This document shows positions 61,814-64,000 of a stretch of DNA of 64,000 nucleotides, piece after piece; the stretch's first letter is position 1; the number at the start of each line of letters is the position of its first letter. This stretch comes from Parapedobacter indicus (GTDB lineage: Bacteria; Bacteroidota; Bacteroidia; Sphingobacteriales; Sphingobacteriaceae), in the NCBI RefSeq assembly GCF_900113765.1, contig NZ_FOQO01000001.1:558001-622000 (forward strand), in the 5' to 3' direction. A program made the position numbers and the translations under genes. The notes below the pieces were generated by a model. It had not been told where the DNA came from. It saw nothing but the letters and a program-made list of their open reading frames with translations, and ran no database searches.

Positions 61814-62440
61814 TTATTCGTGATCGTGGTCGTCATGATCGCCATCGACCACGTGGATTTCTACGTTCAGGTCAAGGTCGTTCACTCCGCTGAATTGCGT
61901 ATAGTTAGGATTGTTCCAATCGTCGGGGGTGATATTGGCTTTTACCCCTTCATTTAAGTGACGCAGTACAACGTTAAACGTAAACGAGTCCGATGGTTTC
62001 AACACATGTAGATAACCCGTTACGCCGACCTGCTTGTTGTCAGCATCGGCATATTGGTAGTCTAGCACGCCTTCCGGAGCACCAAGGAAGAAAATCTGGT
62101 GAATATCGGAATCGTCCAAGAACTCTTGTTCAGCACCTTCTCGGCCTACGAAATCCGTGGCACTGAGCGTAAGGCGGTAAGTTTTCCCAGCATCCAGGTG
62201 TAGATGGACACCCACCGGAGGTAGTCCGTCTTCGTCAAATGTTACTTCCACAATTTCCGGATCTTCCAGGTCGTGGGCATGATCGTCATGCCATTCAACT
62301 TCCGTAAATGTCAACGTTGCCGAGCCGATTTCTTCTTGAGGGACTTCCGGTTCTGGATCGTCTTTGCTGCATGAGGATGTAAACGCTAGAAATCCTGTAG
62401 ATAAAAGCAGAACAAACAGGGATTTAAAAGGGTGTTTCAT
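61814..62440 (-). CDS. His/Asp-rich lipoprotein, putative metal-related
   Basis: This 208-residue protein has a signal peptide with lipobox Cys24 (TSSC) followed by an acidic Pro-rich linker. The mature domain has an EWHDDHAHDLEDPE stretch near residue 50, VHLHLDAGKTYRLTLSATD in the middle, and a C-terminal HVVDGDHDDHDHE tail. The His/Asp clusters suggest divalent metal binding, zinc being likely. It lies 79 bases downstream of a TonB receptor gene on the same strand, so the pair may bind and import a metal. No family is firmly recognised. Confidence 0.8.
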   Translation of the reverse strand: MKHPFKSLFVLLLSTGFLAFTSSCSKDDPEPEVPQEEIGSATLTFTEVEWHDDHAHDLEDPEIVEVTFDEDGLPPVGVHLHLDAGKTYRLTLSATDFVGREGAEQEFLDDSDIHQIFFLGAPEGVLDYQYADADNKQVGVTGYLHVLKPSDSFTFNVVLRHLNEGVKANITPDDWNNPNYTQFSGVNDLDLNVEIHVVDGDHDDHDHE

Positions 62441-62519
62441 AACTAATCAATTAAATTATTGTAAACAGCTTATTTATATTTATTTTTATAACTATCTTAA
62501 AAATAGGGTGATATGATTA

Positions 62520-64000
62520 TTAAAATGAATAAGACAGCCGGATACTGATCTCCCGACCTAGTCCATGACTATAATAGCGGAATCTGTTCATGTACTCTTT
62601 ATAAAGTTCATTGAATAAATTGTTTATGGACATACCCACTTCCAGGGGGTGATTGCCCAGGGCAAGCTGACTGCCTGCATATGCTGAGAAAATATGATAA
62701 GCTGGGGGTGGTGGCGCATAATCCGTACCCGGCTCGTATCGGTTTTGCTTTAACACCCATTGGTGTGCAAACGTAACGTAAGTGTTGCTGGTCACCTTGC
62801 TGTTCAGCGGTAGCTGCCAGCGCAGGCGGTGGTCAAACCGGTCGGATGGAATGTAAGGCAGGTATACATCGTTGGTTATATCGCGCGCACGGATAATCGA
62901 AGCATTAAGGGTATAATTCACACGGTCTAATAACGTGTATTGGAAAGAAAAATCTGCACCCAAAAAAGTAGCATGGGTCTGTTTATATCGGAATACCGGA
63001 AATGTTCCCCGGATCGTCTGTAAGAATTCGCCGGGCGATGGCTGTGCATAAATGTAATCCTGGATATACTGTGCGTAGAGGTCGAAGTCGACGGTTACCG
63101 CACCGCGCGCATAGGATGGACTAACCACCCATTTGTATCCGTGTTCGCTACTCAGTTCCGCGTCGCCGATTTCGTAAAGTGCCGCGCCGTGGTGCAGTCC
63201 GTTGCTGTACAACTCATTTGCATTGGGTGCACGCCAGGCGAGGCCGATGTTGCTGCGCAATTGCCATTCCGCCGCGGGGTGCCAGACACCACCGAAGGAA
63301 CCACTCACATTGTGGAAATCACGTCGGCCACCGTACAGATGCTGGTACTTGTCGAAGCCGGCTGCATCAAAGTTTTTAAAATCATAACGGATACCCAGTT
63401 CCCACTCATGCCTTTCCCTGATGAGCCGTTGGATCGCAAAAAGTCCGCCCGTGAAACTGTCGTAGTTAGGGATAAGAGGAGTGTTCAACGTGCCGGGTAC
63501 ATTGTTGTTGACCTGCAGTGTTAGGTTCGTGCCCACCTGGGTACGCCAGTTGGCATAAAGCGGTGTTTGGTAGTTTGCATCGAGTGTTTGGGTGGTAAGC
63601 ACCATATCCAGCATGGGCAACGCATCCCTGCCTCCACGGCGGATGTCATATTCTTGTCGGTGGTTGCGCTGAATGCCGTATTGAATGTCTGAACTTCCTC
63701 CACGGACATCATCGCGGTGCCATTTAAGCTTACCGAGGTCATGTATGACACGCTGCCGGGGTGCACCGATGTCATAGGTGAACGGGTAGGTCTCAAAAGG
63801 TCTGCCCGCTTCGACACGCGCCTGTATGTCGTCAACAGTACCGACATGTGCACCGGTGAAAATACCGAGTGAAGTATAGAAACGACTGTAATATGCCTCG
63901 AAGACAGATTGCGTATGAGTATAGCGTAACGCGCCGGAAGCGTTGTATTCAGCCAGCCCGGTATTGCCCACGTAATAATCGGCGGTGCGTACATTGCCGC
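62520..64000 (-). CDS. TonB-dependent receptor, partial (C-terminal barrel)
   Basis: This frame is open from the stop at 62520 to the right edge, with no true start inside the window (about 493 visible residues). At the edge it reads GNVRTADYYVGNTGLAEYNASG, a barrel region common in siderophore/metal receptors, and it runs through ELYSNGLHHGAALYEIGDAELSSEHGYKW to a terminal Phe (SIRLSYSF). A plug domain must lie beyond 64000. The pairing with a His-rich lipoprotein suggests a metal such as zinc as ligand. Confidence 0.9.
   Translation of the reverse strand, partial: GNVRTADYYVGNTGLAEYNASGALRYTHTQSVFEAYYSRFYTSLGIFTGAHVGTVDDIQARVEAGRPFETYPFTYDIGAPRQRVIHDLGKLKWHRDDVRGGSSDIQYGIQRNHRQEYDIRRGGRDALPMLDMVLTTQTLDANYQTPLYANWRTQVGTNLTLQVNNNVPGTLNTPLIPNYDSFTGGLFAIQRLIRERHEWELGIRYDFKNFDAAGFDKYQHLYGGRRDFHNVSGSFGGVWHPAAEWQLRSNIGLAWRAPNANELYSNGLHHGAALYEIGDAELSSEHGYKWVVSPSYARGAVTVDFDLYAQYIQDYIYAQPSPGEFLQTIRGTFPVFRYKQTHATFLGADFSFQYTLLDRVNYTLNASIIRARDITNDVYLPYIPSDRFDHRLRWQLPLNSKVTSNTYVTFAHQWVLKQNRYEPGTDYAPPPPAYHIFSAYAGSQLALGNHPLEVGMSINNLFNELYKEYMNRFRYYSHGLGREISIRLSYSF

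Overview
The window looks like chromosomal DNA of a Bacteroidota bacterium, most likely family Sphingobacteriaceae (Pedobacter/Parapedobacter/Sphingobacterium relatives). Supporting signs are a SusC/SusD-type operon, several TonB-dependent receptors, many lipoproteins with short Ser-Cys lipoboxes, a long NusB, a cryptochrome-DASH-like photolyase, and recurrent -7/-33 promoter boxes (TTTG, about 18-20 nt, TAnnTTTG). Shine-Dalgarno sequences are scarce. The genus cannot be fixed by eye. There is no phage, CRISPR array, rRNA operon or intact insertion sequence; most of the window is core genome with small accessory or repeat islands.

Layout. 1-246: edge of a LapA-like membrane protein. 744-6747: a four-gene SusC-SusD-lipoprotein-lipoprotein operon with the order of the B. 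thetaiotaomicron BT2264-BT2261 peptide importer. 7514-9776: divergent ribosomal operons rpsF-rpsR-rplI and rplU-rpmA from overlapping promoters; L27 carries an unusual C-terminal helix-hairpin-helix extension. 9866-17266: ABC exporter, an amino-acid dehydrogenase with a replaced catalytic lysine, then nusB-DUF1573-yajC-ybbR-coaE-MBL exonuclease. 17272-24790: glpD-glpK-glpF-phospholipase C, with glpR divergent, a coherent module for phosphatidylcholine and glycerol use. 24777-27921: an outer-membrane protein, an ArnT/PMT-like glycosyltransferase and a GtrA flippase. 28293-32384: sucA-sucB (2-oxoglutarate dehydrogenase). 32474-35797: photolyase divergent from two SDR proteins.

35781-42130: envelope genes (secreted protein, TonB receptor, lipoprotein, PEGA protein, beta-barrel) around fructose-bisphosphate aldolase. 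Two of these genes share the same palindrome-containing promoter with identical geometry. 42255-46513: guaA, a periplasmic-binding-fold lipoprotein, an RsmB-like rRNA methyltransferase and thioredoxin. 46673-47894: DUF202 protein, tRNA-Leu(CAG), and a four-helix-bundle gene bracketed by TTAATGG-type repeats that recur without the gene between glpF and glpK. 47897-54256: TetR-TolC-MFP-RND efflux operon. 54503-64000: DEAD-box helicase, malate:quinone oxidoreductase, PnuC, an acyl-CoA-dehydrogenase-like flavoprotein, ispE, a YdeI-like protein, a probably exported Bcp peroxiredoxin, and a His/Asp-rich lipoprotein downstream of a TonB receptor cut by the right edge.

The most promising unexplained signals are the twin palindrome promoters (39815-40605), the L27 fusion (9378-9773), the four-helix-bundle cassette with its empty counterpart (47361-47894 and 20589-20720), the Lys-to-Asn change in the dehydrogenase (11990-11992), and the structured inverted repeat at 28102-28205. 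No intact, obviously novel multi-gene system was found.
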